DNA from: Myxococcales bacterium
Lineage (GTDB): Bacteria; Myxococcota_A; Polyangia; Fen-1088
Assembly (NCBI GenBank): GCA_003142855.1
Contig: PLNW01000063.1
Coordinates: 62,001-126,000, forward strand
Length of the DNA: 64,000 bases
Direction of reading: 5' to 3'
Shown here: one piece after another, positions 33,668-43,700 of the stretch
Layout: the number at the start of each line of letters is the position of its first letter
Numbering within the stretch: the first letter of the stretch is position 1
Notes under the pieces: generated by a model
Seen by the model: only the letters and a program-made list of their open reading frames with translations
Databases searched by the model: none
Told to the model about the DNA's origin: nothing
Program-made: the position numbers and the translations under genes

Positions 33668-35704
33668 CTACTGCAGGACGCGGACGAGCGCTGCGCTGGC
33701 GGCAGGGACGTACACTGAGACGTTGTTTCCTGAGACCGTCTGAATGTAGGGTGGATCGCGAGCCCACGCGCCCGCCGCCGTGACCTGGGCGCCCGCAAGG
33801 GTCACGCTCCCTGCCGCTGCCGTCAGGTTGCCAGCGGGCGTCCCCTGCAGATAGATCGCGCTCGCGCCACTCACCGCGGCTCCGAGATTCACTGTGGCGC
33901 TGACAGCGCTCGTGGCGTTCCTGTTGTTGAGCACCACGCTGGTGAATCCGTTCGCCTTGATGGCCCACGCGGTGAAATCCTGGGCGCTGGTGGTGACGGT
34001 CGTGGAAACCATCGCGCCTGTGCCGGCTTGGGTGAAGAGGAGCATGCCGTAGTATTCCGGCTGTACCTGCACCACCACGCCATTCTGCTCCTTGATCGCC
34101 TCATAGTAGAAGGGGACCGTTCCATCCATTCCAACCTCGCCGTTGTGGAAATTGATTCCGGTGCCGCTACGCTTGGCAACCTCAAACATGTAATCGATCG
34201 CCCACAGCCCCGCGATGAGCGTGTCGCTTAGGCCCTGCTGACCGTGACCGGAGCAGGTGTTGTTTTCCCCCATGCGCCAGCCAAGTGGGATCTTGTCCTT
34301 TGTGGCGGCACCCTGCATCGTCGTGAAGACATCGGTGAGTTTGCTCGTTGTTATCTGGAGATTGGGAACTGAGCATCCCGACGAACCGGCTCCGGCAACG
34401 TAGGAGTGCTGGGTCAGAAGGACGAGCTTGCTCCCCCACTTCGCCGACTCGGAGTCGGCAAATGGAGCCGTGTACGATGCAGCCGATCCCGTGGTGCAAC
34501 CCGGGCCGGCCAACTGAGCGCCCGGTGCGGCGAGGATGGCGGTCGCGAACGACTCGTACTGCGTTTGTTGGGAGGACCAGCTCCCAAACTTGTCGGGCTC
34601 GTTGCCGATCTCGATTCCGACGATGCTCGACGGACACTTGCCCATCACGTAGGCCGCCTCGGCTGCGGAGGTAGCTGCGGTGCTAACCCTGAAGTTGACG
34701 CCATAGATAATCTTGCTTCCCGTCGCGGCCAGAAAACCGCAGAGTTGGTCGACTCCGCCGGTCGTGACCTTGGTGTTGAATGGCTGCCCATTTGGCTGCG
34801 CAGGTGCCGTCCCATTGCCAGCCCAGGTGCAAACCTCGACGTCGTTGGCTCCCAGCCGCATCATCGGAGTGCCAAGCAGCTTGTAGAGCGCAATCATGTT
34901 CGTGTTGTTGCTGGTCAACGAGCCATTCATGACGTGCGTCTTTTCGTAGCTGAACCCGGCAAAATCGGCACCGATCGTCCCGAGGGTGGTGCTGGGGTTC
35001 ACCGTCACCGTGGCCGTGGTCCCAGTGCCCGAGGGACCGCCAGTCACAGGCGTTCCCCATGTGCTCGTTCCCGTGCTTCCGGCCGCGCTGGTGCTCCCGC
35101 CCGCGCTCGTGGTCCCGCCCGCGCTCGTGGTCCCGCCCACGCTCGTGGTCCCGCCCGCGCTCGTGGTCCCGCCGCTCTTCGTCCCGCCCGCAACGCTCGT
35201 GCTCCCGCCCGCGACGGTGCTCATCGTCCCGGCCCCGCCGCTCTTCGTCCCGCCCGCGACGGTGCTCGTCGTCCCGGCCCCGCCGCTCTTCGTCCCGCCC
35301 GCGACGGTGGTCCCGCCGCTCGCGGCGCTCGTGGTTCCGCCCGCGACGGTCGTGTCCCCACCCACGACGGTCGTGTTCCCGCCCACGTCGGTCGTCCCGC
35401 CCAAGTCCGTCGTGTTCCCACCCACGATGGTCGTGTTCCCGCCTACGATGGTCGTGTTCCCGCCTACGATGGCCGTGTTCCCGCCCTCGATGGTCGTGTT
35501 CCCGCCCTCGATGGTCGTGTTCCCGCCCTCGATGGTCGTGTTCCCGCCTACGATGGTCGTGTTCCCGCCCTCGATGGTCGTGTTCCCGGCGCCCCCCCCC
35601 GTGGTGGCACCCGAGCCGCACCCGGACAGGAACGCTGCGGTCAGCAGCACCGGACCCGCGAAGCGATAGAGAAAGACGGTCGACAATGGGCTCCTGCTGT
35701 TCAT
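33668..35704 (-). CDS. GH79-like glycoside hydrolase lipoprotein, copy 2 with long repeat linker
   Basis: A 678-residue paralogue of the GH79 protein at 22319-23944. It has the same signal (FLYRFAGPVLLTAAFLSGC) and catalytic domain, with IEIGNEPDKFGS (acid/base Glu) and WRMGENNTCSGHGQQG (nucleophile Glu retained). The C-terminal beta domain is the same. The difference is a linker of about 180 residues made of GGNTTIE/GGNTTIV heptads and then GGTKSGG/GGTTSAG units. AAGGAG precedes the ATG at 35704. The long tether would hold the enzyme far from the outer membrane. Confidence 0.78.
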   Translation of the reverse strand: MNSRSPLSTVFLYRFAGPVLLTAAFLSGCGSGATTGGGAGNTTIEGGNTTIVGGNTTIEGGNTTIEGGNTTIEGGNTAIVGGNTTIVGGNTTIVGGNTTDLGGTTDVGGNTTVVGGDTTVAGGTTSAASGGTTVAGGTKSGGAGTTSTVAGGTKSGGAGTMSTVAGGSTSVAGGTKSGGTTSAGGTTSVGGTTSAGGTTSAGGSTSAAGSTGTSTWGTPVTGGPSGTGTTATVTVNPSTTLGTIGADFAGFSYEKTHVMNGSLTSNNTNMIALYKLLGTPMMRLGANDVEVCTWAGNGTAPAQPNGQPFNTKVTTGGVDQLCGFLAATGSKIIYGVNFRVSTAATSAAEAAYVMGKCPSSIVGIEIGNEPDKFGSWSSQQTQYESFATAILAAPGAQLAGPGCTTGSAASYTAPFADSESAKWGSKLVLLTQHSYVAGAGSSGCSVPNLQITTSKLTDVFTTMQGAATKDKIPLGWRMGENNTCSGHGQQGLSDTLIAGLWAIDYMFEVAKRSGTGINFHNGEVGMDGTVPFYYEAIKEQNGVVVQVQPEYYGMLLFTQAGTGAMVSTTVTTSAQDFTAWAIKANGFTSVVLNNRNATSAVSATVNLGAAVSGASAIYLQGTPAGNLTAAAGSVTLAGAQVTAAGAWARDPPYIQTVSGNNVSVYVPAASAALVRVLQ
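35411..35591 (-). repeat. 21-bp tandem repeat (coding minisatellite) in GH79 copy 2
   Basis: About eight to nine 21-base units encode GGNTTI(E/V). Adjacent units differ at one or two bases, so the array is young or homogenised. Confidence 0.75.
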
Positions 35705-35902
35705 GATGATCTCCTTGCGATCCATAAGGGGCAAAAACTGGGAGAAACGGGTCACGCGGCGACTCATAACACCCTGGATCCTTTGCGGCCAAGTGCAGCA
35801 GCGGCAAAGGATTAATGTCAGATGGTGAACCTTCCTACAGTGCGCCTCGGCAGGCAAACCGGGTCATCGGACCGGGCGCGCCCGAGGTGCCGCGGGCCCG
35901 AT

Positions 35903-36181
35903 TTAGCCCCGCCGGACCTGGATGAAGGTGGAAATCACCAGGAAGAGCCCCAGCAGGATCCAGATGATCCCCCAGCGGATGTGCCGGCGCTGCTCGGGCC
36001 CGCGTTGCAGGCGCTCTTCGGGCTCGACCGTGCGATCACTGGAGGCTTGGCCTGCGTTCTCGTCGTCGTCGCTGCGCTTGCGTACCCGCGGTGCACCCAG
36101 GTACCTGATGCGAAGGGCGCCAAACAGGATCAGAATGCACCCCACCGCGTAGGGGATAATGGGAGGCAGATTCAGTTGCAT
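35903..36181 (-). CDS. Small two-helix membrane protein at the end of the Glt-type operon
   Basis: A 92-residue protein with helix 1 at about residues 8-26 (IIPYAVGCILILFGALRI), a charged cytoplasmic-type loop (KRSDDDENAG) and helix 2 at about 69-87 (IRWGIIWILLGLFLVISTF). It starts 22 bases after the RNase Y-like gene and is probably co-transcribed. No family recognised. Confidence 0.6.
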   Translation of the reverse strand: MQLNLPPIIPYAVGCILILFGALRIRYLGAPRVRKRSDDDENAGQASSDRTVEPEERLQRGPEQRRHIRWGIIWILLGLFLVISTFIQVRRG

Positions 36182-36203
36182 GACGATTCAAACTCCCGGC
36201 TGG

Positions 36204-37763
36204 CTAGCTCGCGATCTCGTCGGCCCTGAACTCGCGAATCACGGTCACCTTGATCTGGCCTGGGAAAGTCATCTCGCGCGAGATGTTCTCAGCAATCTGG
36301 GTTGAAAGAAGGGCCGCCCCTCGGTCGTTCACCCGATTCTCATCCACGTACACGCGCACCTCGCGTCCCCCTTGCACCGCAAAGGCCTCGTCCACGCCGG
36401 CGAAGGCACGGCTGATGCGCTCGATCTCCTCCAGCTTGGCCATGTGAGTGTCTTCGGCCTGCCGGCGAGCGCCCGGCCGTCCGCCCGACATGGCGTCAGC
36501 CGCCGCAACCAGATAGGCGTGGGGGCTGTTGAACGCCTCGTCGGTGTGGTGCGCCCCGATGGCATTGGCCACCACCTCAGACTCGTTGAATCGCCGGGCG
36601 TACTCCGCTCCGATGGAGGCATGCGATCCATCAAGTTCGTGCGTCAGCGCCTTGCCTATGTCGTGCAGCAGCGCCGCCCGTCGAGCGATCTTGACGTTCA
36701 GCCCCAGCTCCGCCGCCATCATGCCGCACAGAAATCCTGCTTCCACCGAGTGCTTCCACTGGTTCTGCGCGTAGCTGGTGCGGAAGGTGAGGCGGCCCAC
36801 CAGCTTCACGATTTCGGGGTGCGCGCGATCGAGGGCCAGCAGGGAGAAAGCTCGCCGCCCCAGGTCGAGCGTCTCGCGTTCCACATCGACCACAAGGCCG
36901 CGGGCGAGCCGGGTCACCGCCGCGGGTCCGCTGATGGATCGTTTCAACATGCGATTGACACAGCGACGAGCGATCTCGCGGCCTACCCCGTCGAGGCCCT
37001 CGATGCGAATGGCCGCCTGTCCATCCAGGAACGAGAGCTGCACGCCGGCCACCGCCTCGATGGCGCGCAAATCGGCATCCGCGGGTGGCACCTGCCCGGG
37101 GCGCAGGTCCGACAGGGAGATGACGAACTGAAGCCTTTCGGTCAGATCGTGGCCGGAAAAGCGGCCAATCGCGATGCCCATGATTCTCTTGGCCGCGCGG
37201 ATCTGAGCCCCCGCCAGCGCCGACTCCGCCGTCTGACGCAGGACCTGAGCGGCCGCCGCGCGCGCGTCCTCGATTTCCGTTTCCACCAAGATGCGCTGGG
37301 CTTCACCCGCGGATCGAGACGCCACCCGCTCCATCTCACCTTGTCGGCTGGCCTCGATCGACCGCACTTCCTCGGCGAAAGCTCGCGCGTCCTGCTCTCG
37401 CTCGGCCACGGGCGCCTCGCGTTCCTTGAGACGGTCGCGCGCCTCCGCGACCAGCCGCACTTCTTCGTCAATCCGCACTGCCTGAGCCGCCAGCGCAATT
37501 TCGCCCTCCGCCAGCTCGGCTTCCCGTGCGCGCAGGGCTGCCTCCGCCTCGGCCCGAATCGCCAGGGCTTGTTCGCGCGCTTGGATGTCCGACTCACGTA
37601 GCAGGGCCTGTCGCTCGATCTCTGCCTCTCCGCGCAGGCGCCTGGCTTCGCCAGCGTCGAAATCAGCCACCGGCCGTCGCAGACGACGCCCCGCCCACCT
37701 GCCCACGAGCGCGCCGGCCGCCAGGGCGACCAACATCGTGATCCAGAGGGCCGGCTCGCCCAT
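36204..37763 (-). CDS. RNase Y-like membrane-anchored HD-domain protein with degenerate KH loop
   Basis: A 519-residue protein with the RNase Y layout: N-terminal membrane helix (about 7-22), long Arg/Glu coiled coil (about 35-200), KH-like region (about 200-290), HD domain with LLHDIGKALTHELDGSH (His367, Asp368) and the C-terminal domain ending GQIKVTVIREFRADE. Homology in the HD half is strong. In the KH region the RNA-gripping loop (I-I-G-R-E-G-R-N-I-R in canonical RNase Y) is replaced by VPPADADLRAIEAV, without GxxG. It starts immediately after the GltI-like stop. RNase Y cleaves single-stranded RNA at the membrane; this version may have altered RNA binding. Confidence 0.82.
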   Translation of the reverse strand: MGEPALWITMLVALAAGALVGRWAGRRLRRPVADFDAGEARRLRGEAEIERQALLRESDIQAREQALAIRAEAEAALRAREAELAEGEIALAAQAVRIDEEVRLVAEARDRLKEREAPVAEREQDARAFAEEVRSIEASRQGEMERVASRSAGEAQRILVETEIEDARAAAAQVLRQTAESALAGAQIRAAKRIMGIAIGRFSGHDLTERLQFVISLSDLRPGQVPPADADLRAIEAVAGVQLSFLDGQAAIRIEGLDGVGREIARRCVNRMLKRSISGPAAVTRLARGLVVDVERETLDLGRRAFSLLALDRAHPEIVKLVGRLTFRTSYAQNQWKHSVEAGFLCGMMAAELGLNVKIARRAALLHDIGKALTHELDGSHASIGAEYARRFNESEVVANAIGAHHTDEAFNSPHAYLVAAADAMSGGRPGARRQAEDTHMAKLEEIERISRAFAGVDEAFAVQGGREVRVYVDENRVNDRGAALLSTQIAENISREMTFPGQIKVTVIREFRADEIAS

Positions 37764-40700
37764 CTACGCGATCGCAAGTCCCAGGTGCGCGCGCAGGGCG
37801 AAGTATTCGTCCGACACGCACCACTGAATCAGGTCTCGCACCTTGTCCTTGGGATCGGCGCAGCCTACCGCCAAGGGCTCGGACTGGATTTGGTGGGCGG
37901 CCACCTCGATGTCGTTGCACATGAGGAAGCCAGCCCGCGATGACGTGTAGTCCACCGCCTTGCACCAGCGGTGCAGATCGGCTTCGGCCTTGCTCTCGAT
38001 GAAGCGCCGAACCACCTCAGCCAACTGCTCGACGTTCTGGGGCGGAACCAGGCGGCGCAGAAGTTCCAGACGCTCCGCCACGGGCTGTTCCATGTCGGAC
38101 TTGATGGGCACGTTGGGCTGCACCAGCTTGAGCGCCGCGAGGAAGTACGCCTTCAGCTCGGACACCTGGGGCACCACCGCCGGCCAGCGCACGACGTGAT
38201 CGGGCCGCATGAGCGTCAGCTTCTTGCCCAGAACGTAGGCTAGTTCTTTTTCCTGTTTGCCCTGCAGCAAGGCAGCCCCGACCACGAAGGCCGGGCAGAG
38301 CTGCTGCTTCTCGCGCGCGTTCATCATCTCGAGCTCGCCCGGCCAATCCTGGCGCAAGTACAGTTCAGGTGCAGTGACACCCAGAGCCTGACTCGCGTAC
38401 ACGAAGACGCCACTGAACATGAGTTTGTCGTTGGTGGGATCGCGCCGATCGCGGCGTCGAATCCCCACTTCTTTGTGTTCGCGCGCGCGAGCCGCCATGA
38501 TGGCCTGGCTGATGTTGGCGAGAATCAGCGAAATGTAGCGATCCTCGTCGGAATGGTAGATGTACTTCTGCCAGAGTTCCTCGTTAAGTCGCGCTTTCAC
38601 CCGGGACAGGGTCTTGAGCTTGTATTGCTCGTGGAAGCGCAGTTCCTCGGCGTCGGCCTGGCGCAGATAAGCCAGCACCGAGGCGGTGCACCACACCTGG
38701 TCGTACTTGCCCATTTCGGAATAGAGGTGCCGCAGCGTCTTCAGGATGGGCACCATGGCCGCGATATCCTGTGTGCGCTTGAGGATCACCCGCCACTCAC
38801 GCACCGCCTTGTCGTAGGCCTCCGGCCCCTGCATTTGGTAGAGTTCGGCCAGGATCTGGTGGCGTGGCACGTTGTCGGGCTCCAGCTTCGCGCACACCTC
38901 GAACGCCTCGCCCGCGGCGCGGTAGTCCTTGAGTCGTGAGCGATAGATCTCGCCCAAGGCATGCCACAGGGCGATCTGGGTGGACCTCTTCTCGGGCGGC
39001 ACCTCGGCGCCCAAACGCTTGATCATGCGGCGATAGGCGCGCTGTTGGTTGGTCCAGTCCTTCTTCGCGGTCATGATCTTGTCGATGCGCTCGAAGGGCT
39101 TGAGGTCGTCGGGATACTCGTCCAGCGCCTTGTTGTACAGTTCCACCGCCTCGTCGGGCGAGTGCAGCTCGATGTTGGTGATCTGCCCGGCCGTCTGCAG
39201 GTACTTGGCCTTGACCCGACCGGTCTCTATGTTCGCCAAGCGCAGGAGGATCTCGACAGCCTTCTTCCACTGCTTGGTTTCGGTGAGCAGCTCCAGCACG
39301 TCGACCAGTAGCCCACGCGCGTCGGGCTTGACCTCGAGCGCCTCGAGATACGCCGCAATGGCCTTCTGCGGGTTCTTCAGTTTGTCCTTGTAGACCTCGA
39401 TGATCTGCTGGTGCAGCTGCAGCTTCTCCTCGACGTCCTCGATGTGCGCCAGCAGAGCCCGCTTCTGGCGAATCACCGCCTCCCAATCTCCCGCGGCGGC
39501 GTGGATCTCGGTCAACGCCTCGAGCGTGGGTCGGTGGCCGGGACTGATTTCCAGCGCCTTCTCGAACATGTTGATGGCCTTGGCCCGATCACCGATCTGC
39601 ATCTTGATGTGGCCGATGCGATGGAAGATCTCCACGATCTGCGCTTCGCTCTGCGACTCGCGGTGGTGGACCAGGATGGTCTGATAGAGCTTGAAGGCCT
39701 CGTCCCATTGCTGGCGGCGGTAGAGCAGATTGCCCCGATCCACCAGGGTGGGCAGATGGGTGGCGTCCAGCTCGTAGGCCGCGCGGTAGTACTTGAGCGC
39801 CTTCTCCTCGTCGCCCATTTGCTCCGCCGCCTTGGCCAGGCGGTAATACAAGATGTTGAGCTCGCGGTGAGCGCGACGATCCGCCTTGCGCGCCAGCATC
39901 TCTAGGATGGGCACGAGCGGCGCCCACTCACCCTCGCGGTAGTAAATGTCGGCCAATGGGGTAGCCGCCTCGACGTGTTCCGGATCGAGCTCAAGCGTGC
40001 GCTGGTAGAGCTCTTTGGCCTTGGCCTCGTCGCCCAATTCCGTTTGGTAGAGCTTGGCCGCCTCGTAGACCAAACGCGTGCGCTCCAATACGTTGGGCGT
40101 GTGGGCCTCGGCCCGCACCATCAACTGGGCCGCCTTGAAGGAGTCGCCGCGCCGCTTGTAGATGTTGAGCAGCGACAACATGCTCGGCACATGGGTCGGG
40201 TCGATGGCCAAGGCGTCGCTCAGGCGTTCCTCGGCGACATCCGACATCTGCATCTGTTCGTCGAGGATCTTGCCCAGACGGTAGCTCAGGTCGACCTTCT
40301 CTTCGGGCGACGCACGGCCCACCAGCCGCTGCATGATGTCCACCGCACGCTCCCACTGCTCGGTTTCCTCGTAGAGTCGCGCCAGCCCCCGCAAGGCTTC
40401 AGCATGGTCCGCGTCCGCCTTGACGACCTCGTCGAAAGCCTCGATGGCTCGGTCGGGATCGCGCAGACCTTCCTCGTACACCCGTCCCATTTCCAGATAG
40501 AGCGCGATCTTGGCCGCGACGTCGCCCTCCATGTCGATGTGCTTGCGGAAGGTATCCACCAGCGCATCCCACTTGCGTTCACTGCGATAGAGCCGTTCCA
40601 GCTCCTGGCACGCCTTGAGATTGTTGGGATCGATGCCGAGCGCCTGCTGCAGGCTGTTGATGGCCTCGTCGATCTTTCCCGGCAGCTGCTCGCACACCTG

Positions 40701-43700
40701 CGCCATGCGCGCCAGGAGATTCACCCGATCAGCCTCGGGTGCGGTGACCTCGAGCTGATGCTCCAGGACCTCGAGGTACGCGTCCATCCGGCCGGCCTTC
40801 TCGTACAACTGCTCCAGCGCCTTGAGCGCGGGAAGGTTCTGCGGATCGACGGTGAGCACCTCCTTGTACGCCTGCACCGCCCGCTCATTGTCGCCCAGAC
40901 GGACCTCCCACAACTCGCCAACCTGCAGGCGCAGCTTCACGGCCAACTCACCATCACTGACCACCTGCGACTTTCGCGCCAGCACGTCAGCCAGTCGCTC
41001 CCAGGCCTGGGTGCGTCGGTGCAGACGCTCGAGGGCCTCGATGGCCTTCAGACAGTGCTCGTCGGCTTGCAGGGCTTGGTCATAGGCCAAGGTGGCCTGG
41101 CCGGCGTCGCCAATGTGAGTTTCAAAGGTCTCGGCCAACGCCAGCAACACCTCAACCCGCTGGGCCGGATCGGACTCGACTTCGGCGTGCTTGGACAGAA
41201 CGCTGACCAGCTCCTTCCACTGAGACTCCTTGCGGTAGAAGTCAGCCAGCGCCGCCATGGCGCCCACGTGGTTGGGCTGCCGCGAGAGCGCCTCTTTGGC
41301 CGAGGTGATGGCGTATTCGGTGTGGTGCAGGGCCGAGTCGTACCAACGCGCGATCTTGACCCACAAATCCGCCGCCTGCTTCGCGTCGTCCATGCCCTGG
41401 GCGACCTGCGTGTATTCGGACAAGAGCTCGGCCCACTTGTTGGTGACATTGGCCAGCCGCTCCAGCTCCTGGGCGACAATGTTGCTTGAGTAGTCTTCAC
41501 GGAACGCGGCCTGCAGCATGACGAAGGCGGAGTCCCGATCGCCGTTGTGCTCCTCGTAGATGCGGGCAATCTCACAGAAGAGTTTGATCTTCTCCTCGGT
41601 CTCGCCCGTGTACTCCACCCGAGCCAGTAGCAACTCCACCAGATTCGGCCACACCTTGCGCTGACGGTACACCTCCTCCAACGCTGCCGACGCCACAGCA
41701 TGCGAGGGGTCCATCTTCAGCACCCGCTCGTAGGCTTCCGCCGCCGCGCCGCCATCGCCGATCTTCTCGGACCAGATGGATGCAATCTGCATCAGCACGT
41801 CGACCTTGTCACCCACCGACGCGAGCGCAGCCACCCGACGCTCCAGCACGTCCACACACTCCTCCCAGCGCCCCTCCTGGGTGAACAGCGTCTCCAAGGC
41901 CGACAGAGCACGGGCATCAGCCGCATCGATCTGCAAGACATGGCGCCACGCCTCGATGGCCGCATCGACGCGCATGAGGGTGCTGCCCTCCAACTCGCCG
42001 AGTTCCGCAAAGCAATCCCGCAGCGTGGCCGCCGGGAAGGTCTCGCTGCCCACGGCGATCAGCTTGCGCAAAGTGTCCGAGAGCTCTTCCCAGGCCGCCG
42101 CGCTCCGGTAGTTGGAGGCGATGGCCTGCAGCGCCTCGACGTCACCGGGATTGATCTCGATGACCTTCTTCCAGCACTCGAGGGCGTTTCTCTCACGACC
42201 CAGCTTCTCACCCCACACGTGGCCCAGGCGCTTGAACGCCGGGATGCGCGCTTCGGGATCTTCTATGGCCCGAATCTGGCTGTCCAGGACTTCGGTCAGC
42301 TCGCGCCATTCCTCGGCCTGCTCGTGCAGGTCGGCCAGGGCCGAAAGGGCTCCCGGGTCGGCGCCGCGCAGGTCAATCACCCGCCGCCACAGCTCGACGG
42401 CACGCTCACGCTGGCCGAGCACATCGGACGTGATTCTGGCCATCCGCGCGTAGCAGTCGGAGAGCGCTTCGTCGCCTGGGGCGATGTCGAGCATCTTCTC
42501 GTAGATCTGGTACAGGTCTTCCCACTGCTCGGCGCGGAAGTAGATGCGCTCCAGGGCTTCCAGGGCTTCAGGCGAGCGTGACTCCTGTTCCAGCACCGCC
42601 AGATAGCTGGCCACCGCTCCGTGCGCGTCGTCGATGACGTCGGCCAGGATCTTGCCCAGACGGAGATGCAGCGCGACCAGATCCCTCGACCCGTCGGTGA
42701 TGGCGATACGCCGACGCAGGACATCCGCCAGTTTCTCGTAGTCGCCTTGCTTGTCGTAGACCCGATCGAGAAAGCCCAAGGCCTCGCCGTCATTGGGATC
42801 GAGCGCCAGCACCTGTCCCAGCACGTCCTCCACCCGCACCAAGTCGGCCAGCTCGACGTCAAACACCGTGGCCAAACGGAAAAGGACGTCGCGGCGGGCT
42901 CGGCGATCACTGGCCCGGGACGCCGCGTCCGCCATGCTGCCGACGTAGGTTTCCCACTGGTGCGTGGCGCGGGCCAAACGCAACAACTCGTCCAATCCCT
43001 GCTCGGAGGTCGGATCCTCCACCACGGCCCTCGACCACCACTCGAGCGCCGCCACCTGGTCCATGAGTTTGCTTTCGGTAATATCCGCCAGCCGTCGCAG
43101 CAATCGCTGTCGCTCCTCGGGGTTGGACTCGACGCCCAACTCGACCTGATAGACCCGAACCAGCTTCTCCCACTCCTCGCCCACCCGGTAGAGCGGCTCG
43201 AGGACCTGAGCAATTTCGTGCTGCATGGCCCCGCCGGCCAGCAACCGCTCCAGTGTGGCCCGCGTCTCGGCATGCTTGGGATCGATGTTGAGAATGTCCT
43301 GGTACGCCTCGACCGCTTTGGGCATATCACCCAACGCGACTTCCAGAATCTGAGCCAGCCGGAAAGTCAAATCGATGATCTGAGCATCGCTGTCCGCCAG
43401 ACGGATCTCGCCCCGGACGATGTCGACGAGCTCGGCCCAGCGCTCGGTCCTGGTGTAAAGGCGATCGAGCGCCTCGAGTCCATCCTTGCGATCAGGCTCG
43501 GCCTCGCCGACCCGTCGATAGGTCGCGATGGCCTTGTCGAGGTCGTGAGTTTCTTCCTCGTAGATGCGGGCCAGTCGCAGCAGCATCTCGGTCTGCAGGC
43601 GAGTGTCCAGAATGCGATCGATCTCGGCGTCGTACACCGCCGCCAGATCGGCCCAACGGCCGCTCGACTCGGCCAAGCGGTCGATATGAGCAATCACATC

